From Actinomycetota bacterium (lineage in GTDB: Bacteria > Actinomycetota > Actinomycetes > Nanopelagicales > Nanopelagicaceae), in the NCBI GenBank assembly GCA_005793655.1, contig SXRC01000026.1, forward strand, positions 1-11,909: DNA of 11,909 nucleotides, given 5' to 3'. The notes beneath the pieces were generated by a model. It did no database searches and was not told the origin of the DNA. It worked only from the letters and a program-made list of their open reading frames with translations. Positions 1-6,870 of this stretch are shown one piece after another; the stretch's first letter is position 1, and each line of letters starts with the position of its first letter. A program made the translations under genes and the position numbers.

Positions 1-24
1 GTTCAAATCCTGCCCCCGCTACCA
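1..24 (+). tRNA. tRNA 3' end (partial, truncated by window edge)
   Basis: The first 24 bases read as the 3' part of a tRNA: the T-loop GTTCAAATC, the 3' strand of the T-stem, a seven-base acceptor strand CCCCGCT, discriminator A and an encoded CCA at 22-24. The D-arm and anticodon lie upstream of the window, so the isotype cannot be read. The implied 5' acceptor strand AGCGGGG with discriminator A would suit an actinobacterial elongator tRNA-Met, but that is a guess. The tRNA converges on the copper ATPase gene, whose stop codon lies three bases further on, so any terminator for the tRNA would have to sit inside that coding sequence. Confidence 0.8.
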
Positions 25-27
25 ATT

Positions 28-2412
28 TTATTTTTTATTAATGCGCAAACTGTTTAAAACTACAAATAGTGAAGAACAAGACATGGCTGCCGCCGCATAC
101 ATTGGCGACAAATTTCCACTAGCTGCAATTGGAATACCCACAATATTGTAGAAAAACGCCCAACCAAGATTAGATTTGATAATTTTGATGGTTTTTCTTG
201 ATATGGCAAGGCTGTCAGTTACAGCATGTAAGGAAGATCGAATCAAAGTTATATCGGCTGCAGCTATTGCGGTATCAGTTCCAGAACTCATCGCAATACT
301 TAGATCTGCTTTTGCTAGGGCTGCGGCATCATTTATGCCATCGCCAATCATTAATACTTTTCCCTTGACTTGTAAATTTTCAACAAAGAGTAATTTATCC
401 TCCGGTGATGCTGTGGCAAAAATATGATCAGATAAAATACCGGCCTGGGCACCAATTGATAGGGCAGCCTGTTGGTTATCTCCAGTCACCAGCCAAGTAT
501 TGATTCCCACTTTTTGTAATTGTGCTATTGCAGATTTACTCTCACTTTTTATTTCATCACCTACCTCAAATACGCCATAAGCCAGGCCATCTATTGCAAG
601 AACTGCTATGGAATTTGATCGAGCAACTCCTGAATCAATTGCATTTTGAATTTGAGCTGAAAAAGTAGTTGTGGATCGGGCAATTGAAATAGGTGTACCA
701 ATTAATACTGCTTTTGAAGCGTCAGTGTTTATTGGCTTTACACGCGCTGCCACTCCAACTCCAAAAGTATGCTCAAACTCAGATACTGGCAAAGTCTTAA
801 TTCCTTGTGCTAAAAGTGCCGTAGAAATAGCGACTGCAACTGGATGTGAATCTAAGCTTTCAACACTTAACGCATAACTCATCAGCTCTGAAGCCGTAAC
901 TGATGTACTTGGAGTTGCAAGAGGATTATCTATTAAGGTCATATGCTGCATAATCATCTGACCTGATGTAATTGTGCCGGTCTTGTCAAAGACAGCATCT
1001 GTAATTCCAACTGACTTTTCAATTGATCTTGGAGATCTAATCACTATTCCTGACCTAGCCGCTCTCCCAGAGGCAACTAAAAGTGCAATCGGAGTTGCAA
1101 GGCCAAGTGCGCAGGGGCAGGCAATTACCAAAACAGCAACAGCTGTAGTAATCGATTTAGATATATTGGCCTCAGTTAGATACCAGGTGAAAAAAGTTGC
1201 AATTGCTAGCAAAAGTACACTGGGAACAAAAACCCTACTCACCTGGTCAGCTAATTGTTGAGCAGGTGCTTTCTCAGATTGAGCCGCCAGCACCATCCTG
1301 GTAATCCTTGCTAACTCTGTTTCAGATCCAACCCTGGTAGCTTTCACCAATATATTTCCATTGTTATTTATTGATCCAGCAAATACCAAGTTTCCAATAG
1401 AAATTTCTATTGGTGCTACTTCACCAGTGAGAAATGAATTATTAACAGTAGTAAATCCGGAAATCACCTGCCCATCAGTTGCAATTCGATCACCAGGTTT
1501 CACCACGAAAATATCGCCAACTTGTAATTGATCAATAGGTATTATTTTGCTCTGATCTTCAACCTTGATTTCCACTTCAGAAACTGAAAGCTTGAATAAT
1601 TCCGCCAGGGATGAGCCAGCTTTGTGTCTTGCTCTATGTTCAAGGTAGCGCCCAAACATTACAAAGAAAATAACAGCAGAAGAAACTTCAACATAGATAT
1701 CTGGCATCGCTGAGTTTGACCGATAATCTAAAGTGGAATAGATACTCCATGCAAATGAAATTAGCGCACCTAATGAAACCAAAGTATCCATTGTTGGGTT
1801 AAGTAGGTTCTTAATCGCAGCGCGGTGAATCGGCCAGGCAAATATTAAAACTACCGGCAGTGAAAGTGCTATTAGTAGCCAGGTTGTTAATGGTGCTTGG
1901 GGGTAGACAATTTCAAAAGCAGCATTATTACTCACTAAAAGAGAATTAAAGTCATCAATAAATTGAAGTAAGTTTTTATCAATTTGCTCATGCCAATCAT
2001 GAAACATCGAAATTAAAATTACTGGAGCGGTAAAGAGGAAAGTCAGTAAGACTCTGGCTCCCAGGCGATTAGACCTTTCAAATGATTCTCGTTCACCCTT
2101 AAATGCCTTTGCGCTATAACCGGCTGAAGTGACAGCAGATATCAATTGTGTATCTGAAATATTTTTTGGGGCAATAATGTGCGCAGATTCCATGGCAAGA
2201 TTTACGGCAGCCCTTACTCCAGGCAATTTATTAAGTGACTTTTCGATTGTGCTTACGCATGAGGAACAAGTCATTCCAACCAAAGATAGGTTTACTTGTC
2301 GAGTATCTGTACTTTTCAGATCAACGCTCACAGAGTTTAGATTACTCTTACTTTTCTTATCCAAGAGATAAAACTCTGCGTAAACTTGCAAGTCTTGCGA
2401 GATTTTGGTCAT
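28..2412 (-). CDS. copA: Copper-translocating P1B-type ATPase (CopA-like)
   Basis: Membrane pump that uses ATP to export a heavy metal, most likely Cu(I), from the cytoplasm. It is 794 residues, within the usual CopA range. In order: one heavy-metal-associated domain with GMTCSSC at 46-52; membrane segments around 118-260; an actuator domain with TGE at 329-331; the metal-transport CPC motif at 432-434 in a membrane helix; the phosphorylation site DKTGT at 476-480; the HP motif at 523-524; TGDN at 643-646; and GDGIND at 690-695. The last membrane helices carry a YN pair (755-756) and an MxxSS motif (777-781), as in Cu(I) pumps. It is the last gene of the aroA-rsgA run. The ATG start has only a weak GGA upstream and overlaps the end of rsgA by 56 bp; a GTG at 2331 would avoid the overlap and keep the metal-binding domain. 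No CsoR-type regulator or copper chaperone gene is seen nearby. Silver or another metal is possible but less likely. Confidence 0.93.
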   Translation of the reverse strand: MTKISQDLQVYAEFYLLDKKSKSNLNSVSVDLKSTDTRQVNLSLVGMTCSSCVSTIEKSLNKLPGVRAAVNLAMESAHIIAPKNISDTQLISAVTSAGYSAKAFKGERESFERSNRLGARVLLTFLFTAPVILISMFHDWHEQIDKNLLQFIDDFNSLLVSNNAAFEIVYPQAPLTTWLLIALSLPVVLIFAWPIHRAAIKNLLNPTMDTLVSLGALISFAWSIYSTLDYRSNSAMPDIYVEVSSAVIFFVMFGRYLEHRARHKAGSSLAELFKLSVSEVEIKVEDQSKIIPIDQLQVGDIFVVKPGDRIATDGQVISGFTTVNNSFLTGEVAPIEISIGNLVFAGSINNNGNILVKATRVGSETELARITRMVLAAQSEKAPAQQLADQVSRVFVPSVLLLAIATFFTWYLTEANISKSITTAVAVLVIACPCALGLATPIALLVASGRAARSGIVIRSPRSIEKSVGITDAVFDKTGTITSGQMIMQHMTLIDNPLATPSTSVTASELMSYALSVESLDSHPVAVAISTALLAQGIKTLPVSEFEHTFGVGVAARVKPINTDASKAVLIGTPISIARSTTTFSAQIQNAIDSGVARSNSIAVLAIDGLAYGVFEVGDEIKSESKSAIAQLQKVGINTWLVTGDNQQAALSIGAQAGILSDHIFATASPEDKLLFVENLQVKGKVLMIGDGINDAAALAKADLSIAMSSGTDTAIAAADITLIRSSLHAVTDSLAISRKTIKIIKSNLGWAFFYNIVGIPIAASGNLSPMYAAAAMSCSSLFVVLNSLRINKK

Positions 2413-3409
2413 TAAATCCAGGCCAGTTATTTAGAGCACAAGAGGGTTCACTGTGAGAGCAATTCTTTTTACAATTTGAAATTGCTTCAGTAAATTCAGG
2501 GAATGCAGATATAACTCTGGAAGGTTTAATGTGTGCAATACCAAAAGAACGAACTCCTGGGGTATCTATAATCCAACCAAACTCATCTGAATCAAAGGTT
2601 GAAGATAGTGGCAGAGCAATAGCTCCTGAGGTTGTGTGGCGCCCTCTTCCGGTGACTTCATTTACTGCGCCAGTGACCTGGTGTGTAGATGTGTTATCTG
2701 ACTCAGCTGAATTCCTATCCGAGCTAGATAATAAATTATTCACTAAGGTGGACTTACCCACTCCGGAGTGACCTAGTAGCACTGTTATCTTGCCAGCTAA
2801 CTCTTTCTTGAGATTTGCAAGATTTGAGGATCTATCAATTTTAAATAGCTTTATTTCAAGATCTTTATAGATTTTTAAAAATTCATCTCCATCTGCCAGA
2901 TCTTGCTTAGTCATGATAATTATTGGCTTTATTCCTTGGTCATATGCAACAGCTAGAGCACGGTCGACTAAACCGATTTTTGGATCAGGATTTGCAGCTG
3001 AGATAACAATTGCCATGGCATCAACATTTGAAACAATCACACGTTCATCATTTGCGTGATCATCAATAGTTCTAGTCAATGAATTTTTTCTAGGAAGCAC
3101 GCTGACTACTCGAGCCAAGGAGCCATCAGAGCCTGAAACATCTCCAACTACTGATACTAGGTCTCCTACAACTACTGATTTCTTTCCCAACTCTCTTGCT
3201 TTCATTGCGGTGATTAATAATTTGCCTGTTTTTGTTTGGATTAAGCACTTCACTCGACCGCGATCAACCTCAGTAATAGTTGCAGTATCGGCGTTGGCAT
3301 AATCTGGTCGATCTTTAGTGCGAGCTCTTGCTTTATTACTTGACCCAAATTGGCGTGACTTATTGACGCGAACATCATCCTCATCCCAGTTGCGCTTTGA
3401 TCTGGCCAT
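2357..3409 (-). CDS. rsgA: Ribosome small subunit-dependent GTPase RsgA
   Basis: Circularly permuted GTPase that acts late in 30S ribosomal subunit assembly. I place the start at ATG 3409 (350 residues) rather than at an in-frame start 27 bp upstream: this ATG overlaps the aroA stop as TAATG, an AGGGG ribosome-binding site lies just ahead, and the resulting MARSK...DEDDVR N-terminus resembles other actinobacterial RsgA proteins. An OB-fold-like N-terminal region (about 45-105) is followed by the GTPase motifs in permuted order: G4 TKQD at 167-170, G1 GHSGVGKS at 213-220, G2 GRGRHTT at 254-260, and G3 DTPG at 282-285. A C-terminal zinc knuckle has Cys313, Cys317, His319 and Cys324. The gene is translationally coupled to aroA and overlaps the ATPase gene at its end. 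The N-terminal 40 residues are rich in Lys/Arg, which fits rRNA contact. Confidence 0.96.
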   Translation of the reverse strand: MARSKRNWDEDDVRVNKSRQFGSSNKARARTKDRPDYANADTATITEVDRGRVKCLIQTKTGKLLITAMKARELGKKSVVVGDLVSVVGDVSGSDGSLARVVSVLPRKNSLTRTIDDHANDERVIVSNVDAMAIVISAANPDPKIGLVDRALAVAYDQGIKPIIIMTKQDLADGDEFLKIYKDLEIKLFKIDRSSNLANLKKELAGKITVLLGHSGVGKSTLVNNLLSSSDRNSAESDNTSTHQVTGAVNEVTGRGRHTTSGAIALPLSSTFDSDEFGWIIDTPGVRSFGIAHIKPSRVISAFPEFTEAISNCKKNCSHSEPSCALNNWPGFNDQNLARLASLRRVLSLG

Positions 3410-4713
3410 TAAGCCCCTTTTAGAATCATCTGCCACATTCCCGGAAAATCTGGGAGAGTTTTTCTCGTAGTTTCAATGTTTTCAACCATAACCCCATCTA
3501 CAGCCAAACCAATAATGGCTCCAGCAGTAGCCATTCGGTGGTCTTCATAACTTTTAAAGATTTGGGAGGCAACCATTTTGGTTGGCTTGATTAACAATTC
3601 ACCGGGTCCTTCAGTAACAGCTCCACCAAGATTATTTATTTCATTAGCTAACGCAGATAGTCGATCAGTCTCATGCAAGCGCAGGTGTCCAATACCTCTT
3701 AGAGTTGTAGGTGAATTAGCGAGAGATGCTAAGGCTGCAATAGCTGGCGTTAATTCACCAACATCATGTAAATCAATATCAATTCCAGTAATTTCACCAT
3801 TTCCAGAAACTTTTAATCCATTAGGTGTAAATTCAATTTTCGCCCCCATTTGTGCAAAAATATTGCGTAATTGATCTCCAGGTTGTGGGGTTGATTTCGG
3901 CCAATCATTAATTAAGACACTGCCACCGCAAATCATGGCAGCAGCCATGAATGGTGCAGCATTAGAAAGGTCAGGTTCAATTGTTAAATCTTGACCTGAC
4001 AATTTAACTGGCTTTACTACCCAATGATTTTTACTTATCTCTACTCGTGCGCCAAAGACTTCAAGCATATGAATTGTCATTTGAATGTGAGGAAGTGAGG
4101 GTAAATCTGGCCCTATATTTTTTATTGTAATGCCAATCTCAGTTGCAGGTGCGAGTAATAGCAGTGCAGAAACAAACTGACTAGAAGCACTTGCATCTAT
4201 CTCAACTTCACCACCCTTAACTTTTCCAGCACCATTAATAGTAATTGGCAATCGATATTTATTCCCGTGTTCTATTGATATAACAAGCTGTTCCAAAGCT
4301 TTTATTACTGGAGCAATTGGTCGCTCATATGATCGTTCATCACCATCAAAGTGGATTAATCCTGAAGCAAGGGATGCAATCGGAGGTAAGAAGCGCATTA
4401 CAGTTCCTGCATTACCAACCTCTATTTGAGCTGGACCCACTAACTTTTGCGGTGTAATCTGGTAATCAAATCCATCCTCTGTTTTAACTTCATCAATTTT
4501 GCATCCTAAACTTCTTAATCCCTTGACCATTAAGTCGGTATCGCGGGATGAGAGAGGTTTTCTAATCCTTGATGGTGAATTAGCGAGCGCAGCTAAAATC
4601 AATGCCCGGTTGGTTGCAGATTTTGAGCCAGGGATACTTAACTGGGCGTTAATTGGCTTACTGGCAGCAGACAACCCATTTCGAAAAGGTGCGGGCCAAT
4701 TTGTCATATACAC
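3409..4713 (-). CDS. aroA: 3-phosphoshikimate 1-carboxyvinyltransferase (EPSP synthase)
   Basis: Sixth step of the shikimate pathway: it joins phosphoenolpyruvate and shikimate-3-phosphate to give EPSP, for chorismate and aromatic amino acid synthesis. It has 434 residues, the family norm. Visible motifs are PGSKSATNR (28-36, with Lys31 and Arg36 for substrate binding), NAGTVMR (101-107), SASSQF (175-180), DVGELTP (317-323, with Glu320 where the E. coli enzyme has its catalytic Asp, as is usual in actinobacteria), HETDR (347-351) and DHRMA (391-395). The start is GTG at 4713, chosen because GGAAGG lies upstream with about 7 nt between AAGG and GTG; an ATG two codons later (4707) is less well spaced. 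It is the first gene of the aroA-rsgA-ATPase run and diverges from sigR across a 95-bp gap. I could not pick out a convincing promoter for it. Confidence 0.97.
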   Translation of the reverse strand: MYMTNWPAPFRNGLSAASKPINAQLSIPGSKSATNRALILAALANSPSRIRKPLSSRDTDLMVKGLRSLGCKIDEVKTEDGFDYQITPQKLVGPAQIEVGNAGTVMRFLPPIASLASGLIHFDGDERSYERPIAPVIKALEQLVISIEHGNKYRLPITINGAGKVKGGEVEIDASASSQFVSALLLLAPATEIGITIKNIGPDLPSLPHIQMTIHMLEVFGARVEISKNHWVVKPVKLSGQDLTIEPDLSNAAPFMAAAMICGGSVLINDWPKSTPQPGDQLRNIFAQMGAKIEFTPNGLKVSGNGEITGIDIDLHDVGELTPAIAALASLANSPTTLRGIGHLRLHETDRLSALANEINNLGGAVTEGPGELLIKPTKMVASQIFKSYEDHRMATAGAIIGLAVDGVMVENIETTRKTLPDFPGMWQMILKGA

Positions 4714-4774
4714 CAGTCTACCTTCCGACTTATGCGTAAGGCTGCGGTTTATTGCTGCCCAGCGAGCACCCGCG

Positions 4775-4800
4775 GGAATAAATTAACCCATTCAGTGGTT
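4775..4800 (+). promoter_or_regulatory. SigR-type (ECF) promoter upstream of sigR
   Basis: GGAAT at 4775-4779 (-35) and GTT at 4798-4800 (-10) are separated by exactly 18 bases. This matches the GGAAT-N18-GTT consensus known for Streptomyces SigR and its relatives. It sits directly upstream of sigR in the right orientation, so it is very likely the autoregulatory promoter that amplifies the disulfide-stress response. Transcription should start 6-10 bases after the -10 element, which falls on or next to the ATG at 4809, so the transcript may have little or no leader. Confidence 0.8.
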
Positions 4801-4808
4801 TAAATTCT

Positions 4809-5519
4809 ATGAACGCACTCTGTCAGCACGATGGTCGATTTAAAACAAATTTCTGTTTTTCTAAAACCCCATTCGAGGTAGCCTTAGCCCAAATGAGTAA
4901 CGAAGATTTATTACCAGCTGTTGTTGACCGAAATAAAGAGAGTTTGGCGCAACGCAAAGCTAGATTTGAAAAAGATGCTTTAGTTTTTACCTCACAACTA
5001 TATGGTGCTGCACTTAGGTATACAAAAAACCCACATGATTCACAGGATTTAGTTCAGGATACATACGCAAAAGCATTTACAAGTTTTCATCAATTTGAAC
5101 CTGGAACAAATTTAAAAGCTTGGCTTTATAGGATTCTAACCACCACATTCATCAATACTTATCGAAAAGATAAACGTCGACCACAAATATCTGCAGGCGA
5201 GGTGGAAGATTGGCAAATTGCTGCTGCCTCCTCACACACAAGTGATCAGGGTAAGTCAGCTGAAGAAGAGGTTTTAGAAAATATTGCGGACAAAGATATT
5301 AAAGATGCCCTGGCTGCAATGCCGGAGGAGTTTCGGATTGCAGTTTATCTCTCAGATGTTGAGGGATTTTCATATAAAGAAATAGCTGAAATAACAGAGG
5401 TGCCCACTGGAACAGTTATGTCAAGGTTGCATAGAGGCAGAAAATTACTTCGAACCTCCCTTGCTACCTATGCAAAAGATCGCGGCTACGGCAAAAATAC
5501 TGCTGGAGATAAAAAATGA
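4809..5519 (+). CDS. sigR: ECF-family RNA polymerase sigma factor, SigR/SigH type
   Basis: Alternative sigma factor of the thiol-oxidative stress family (SigR of Streptomyces, SigH of mycobacteria). Of 236 residues, about 57-125 form region 2 (LRYTKNPHDSQDLVQDTYAK, then the AWLYRIL core-binding helix) and about 158-216 form region 4, with the helix-turn-helix around SYKEIAEITEVPTGTVMSRLHRGR. The assignment to SigR rests on this sequence, on the downstream zinc-binding anti-sigma gene, and on the matching promoter upstream. Two starts are plausible. ATG 4809 lies almost at the expected transcription start and adds a 28-residue N-terminus containing two Cys. ATG 4893 gives a 208-residue protein of typical length, with GAGG about 14 bases ahead. 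A similar long/short pair is known for Streptomyces SigR' and SigR. The stop overlaps the rsrA start as ATGA, indicating coupled translation. Confidence 0.93.
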   Translation: MNALCQHDGRFKTNFCFSKTPFEVALAQMSNEDLLPAVVDRNKESLAQRKARFEKDALVFTSQLYGAALRYTKNPHDSQDLVQDTYAKAFTSFHQFEPGTNLKAWLYRILTTTFINTYRKDKRRPQISAGEVEDWQIAAASSHTSDQGKSAEEEVLENIADKDIKDALAAMPEEFRIAVYLSDVEGFSYKEIAEITEVPTGTVMSRLHRGRKLLRTSLATYAKDRGYGKNTAGDKK

Positions 5520-5914
5520 ACCAGCCAATAAATTTCATCTCCTGTGATCAAGTACTACCAAACATAATTCTCTATATTGATCATGAGATTTTAGATAATC
5601 AGCAATTAAATTTAGTCGAAATACATTTTGGTCAATGCCCGACATGTCGAACTCAAATGGAGCAAGAAAACGCAACCATAACCCTGATGCGCAATCTTTT
5701 GTGTAATGCTTTAAATGAAGAGGCACCACAAGAGCTAAACAATCGCATACATCAACAAACTGAGGATCTTTACAATCAAATGATGCAGGCGAGTGATTCT
5801 CCAGGATTTACGGAGATTACCTATACGCAAACAACTTATACGGAGATTTCTGCTGATGGGGCGACACAAATAGAAATAACTAGCGAAATTCGCAGGGAGT
5901 TCCCGCAAGAGTAA
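5516..5914 (+). CDS. rsrA: Zinc-binding redox-sensitive anti-sigma factor (RsrA/RshA-like)
   Basis: Probable anti-sigma factor that holds SigR inactive when reduced and releases it when disulfides form. It has 132 residues, somewhat longer than Streptomyces RsrA (about 105). The ZAS-type motif His37-x3-Cys41-x2-Cys44 sits at the same numbering as in RsrA, and Cys10 corresponds to the N-terminal redox Cys near position 11. A further Cys at 63 matches the region of the Cys pair in RsrA. I see no counterpart of the Cys at position 3. The tail (98-132) is unusual: it is Thr/Ile/Glu-rich with a 10-residue period in which FTEIT, YTEIS and QIEIT begin at residues 98, 108 and 118. The first two units also share the identical DNA string TACGGAGATT 30 bp apart. 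The start follows a GGAG site and overlaps sigR by 4 bp. Confidence 0.9.
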   Translation: MNQPINFISCDQVLPNIILYIDHEILDNQQLNLVEIHFGQCPTCRTQMEQENATITLMRNLLCNALNEEAPQELNNRIHQQTEDLYNQMMQASDSPGFTEITYTQTTYTEISADGATQIEITSEIRREFPQE

Positions 5915-5919
5915 TTCAC

Positions 5920-5940
5920 TAATCACTAATCTTGTGATTA
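5920..5940. repeat. 7-bp inverted repeat at the start of the thioesterase-like gene
   Basis: TAATCAC (5920-5926) and GTGATTA (5934-5940) are perfect inverted repeats with a 7-base spacer. The right arm covers the possible GTG start at 5934 and the first base of the ATG at 5940. No T-tract follows, so it is not an intrinsic terminator. It could be a small operator or an RNA hairpin affecting initiation, or it may be chance in AT-rich DNA. Confidence 0.45.
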
Positions 5941-6392
5941 TGAAGTCAGAACAAGTTATTGGTGTGATCGGTATGTCAGCCATGACGATTCGTCCTGGTG
6001 ATACATCAGTGGCTCAGGGAGTTAATGATTTACCGGTTGTTGGTTCAAACCACATAATTTCATTGATGGAGAGTGCCTGCAGCACTGCAATAATTGAATT
6101 TTTAGATTTTGGTGAAACAACAGTGACTACTAATTCAGCACTAGAAATCTTAGGGGCGGCTGGAATTGGCACAGAGATTCATGCAACCGCCAGGTGCCTT
6201 GGATTATCTGACTATGTTTTAAAATTTGAGGTTGAGGTTCATCAAAGTGCCAGATTAATCGCATCAGGGTTGATAACTAGAAAGTTTGTTGAACGCGTTT
6301 CATTCATGGCTAGAGTTGCAGCTGAAACTATGGTGGCAGAGAAAGAAAGTTCTGGGGGGGACAAAAAAATCGCTAGTAGCTTAAAGTTCTAA
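5940..6392 (+). CDS. Hotdog-fold thioesterase-like protein (FlK-related)
   Basis: The protein resembles the fluoroacetyl-CoA thioesterase-like branch of the hotdog superfamily: a helix carrying LMESACSTAIIEFL, then a beta-rich stretch ending in GIGTEIHATARCLGLSDYVLKFEVEV and an IASGLITRKFV strand. The conserved Glu of this helix is present (Glu44 counted from ATG 5940). The His that FlK carries in its HLxPT-like strand appears to be replaced by Ile (around residue 70), so catalysis of the FlK type is doubtful and the substrate is unknown. The start is uncertain. I use ATG 5940 (150 residues); GTG 5934 and in-frame ATGs at 5973 and 5982 are alternatives, and none has a clear ribosome-binding site. 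It lies about 25 bp after rsrA on the same strand, so it is probably transcribed with sigR-rsrA. The tail is low-complexity, encoded by runs of seven G and seven A. Confidence 0.7.
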   Translation: MKSEQVIGVIGMSAMTIRPGDTSVAQGVNDLPVVGSNHIISLMESACSTAIIEFLDFGETTVTTNSALEILGAAGIGTEIHATARCLGLSDYVLKFEVEVHQSARLIASGLITRKFVERVSFMARVAAETMVAEKESSGGDKKIASSLKF

Positions 6393-6405
6393 GCCACCAG
6401 CGATT
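6363..6405 (-). terminator. Rho-independent terminator for sodN, overlapping the convergent gene end
   Basis: On the - strand, about nine bases past the sodN stop, AATCGCT (6405-6399) pairs with AGCGATT (6374-6368). An inner TAAGC/GCTTA stem (6394-6390 with 6383-6379) and a 2-bp GT/AC pairing join them across two single mismatches. A run of T from 6370 down to 6363 follows on the - strand. This is the form of an intrinsic terminator. The hairpin and T-tract lie inside the last codons of the thioesterase-like gene. On the + strand the same hairpin is followed by GGGGTAATTTATTTTTT, a poorer U-tract, so two-way termination is possible but weaker that way. Confidence 0.72.
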
Positions 6406-6413
6406 GGGGTAAT

Positions 6414-6821
6414 TTATTTTTTAGTTGCCCAGAAAATTTCTGCTATTTCATCAATTTTACCGATTAATTTGTTGGCAACCGCCACATCATTTGTGCCCTT
6501 ACTTCCACCAGCACCAGCAAGCTTAGTTGCTTCATTAAATAGTGAGTGAAGTTGAGGATGGGCCTCAAAGTGATTAGCTTTGAAGTAGTCAGTCCACAAT
6601 ACCCATAGGTGATGTTTGACTAACTCCGAACGCTCCTCTTTGATTGCAACAGCACGTGCTTTGAAATCAGGGTCACTGCTTGCGGCGTATTTTTCCATGC
6701 AAGCTTTCACTGATTGAGCCTCGATCTTTGCTTGTGCGGGATCATAGACACCACATGGCAGATCACAATGTGCAAAAACAGTTTCTTTTGGTGCGATTAC
6801 TTTGATTACAGAATTAAACAT
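6414..6821 (-). CDS. sodN: Nickel superoxide dismutase precursor
   Basis: Cytoplasmic enzyme that converts superoxide to oxygen and hydrogen peroxide using nickel. The precursor has 135 residues. A 17-residue leader (ending ETVFA) precedes HCDLPCGVYDPAQA, the nickel hook that begins mature NiSOD; cutting between Ala17 and His18 gives a 118-residue enzyme, about the usual length. His1, Cys2 and Cys6 of the mature chain, the known nickel ligands, are all present. The rest is the four-helix-bundle part, including HHLWVLWTDYFK. A good AAGGAG site precedes the ATG. It diverges from the putative maturation protease gene, an arrangement in keeping with the two acting together, and it has its own terminator. 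No nickel transporter or Nur regulator is present in this window. Confidence 0.97.
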   Translation of the reverse strand: MFNSVIKVIAPKETVFAHCDLPCGVYDPAQAKIEAQSVKACMEKYAASSDPDFKARAVAIKEERSELVKHHLWVLWTDYFKANHFEAHPQLHSLFNEATKLAGAGGSKGTNDVAVANKLIGKIDEIAEIFWATKK

Positions 6822-6870
6822 CTCTCTCCTTGGCTAATTTAAATCCAACCGGTAGTGGAAGAATACTCCC

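Noticed and set aside
176..1261. Several + strand open frames of 68-95 codons (for example 671-877 and 974-1261)
   Set aside because: They lie opposite the copper ATPase coding sequence, lack ribosome-binding sites and resemble no protein; they are shadows of the real gene.
2235..2456. + strand frame of 73 codons across the rsgA/ATPase junction
   Set aside because: It is antisense to both genes and lacks a ribosome-binding site; the open frame is a by-product of overlapping coding on the other strand.
3409..3436. Upstream in-frame start for rsgA at 3436
   Set aside because: ATG 3409 has an AGGGG site, a TAATG junction with aroA and the N-terminal sequence expected of RsgA; the upstream start would add nine unsupported residues.
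5920..5940. Terminator between rsrA and the thioesterase-like gene
   Set aside because: The dyad has only A/T-rich 7-bp arms and no T-tract, and it overlaps the next start, so readthrough is more likely.
5535..5983. - strand frames of 64 and 82 codons opposite rsrA
   Set aside because: rsrA is supported by its zinc motif and its overlap with sigR; the opposite frames have no recognisable features.
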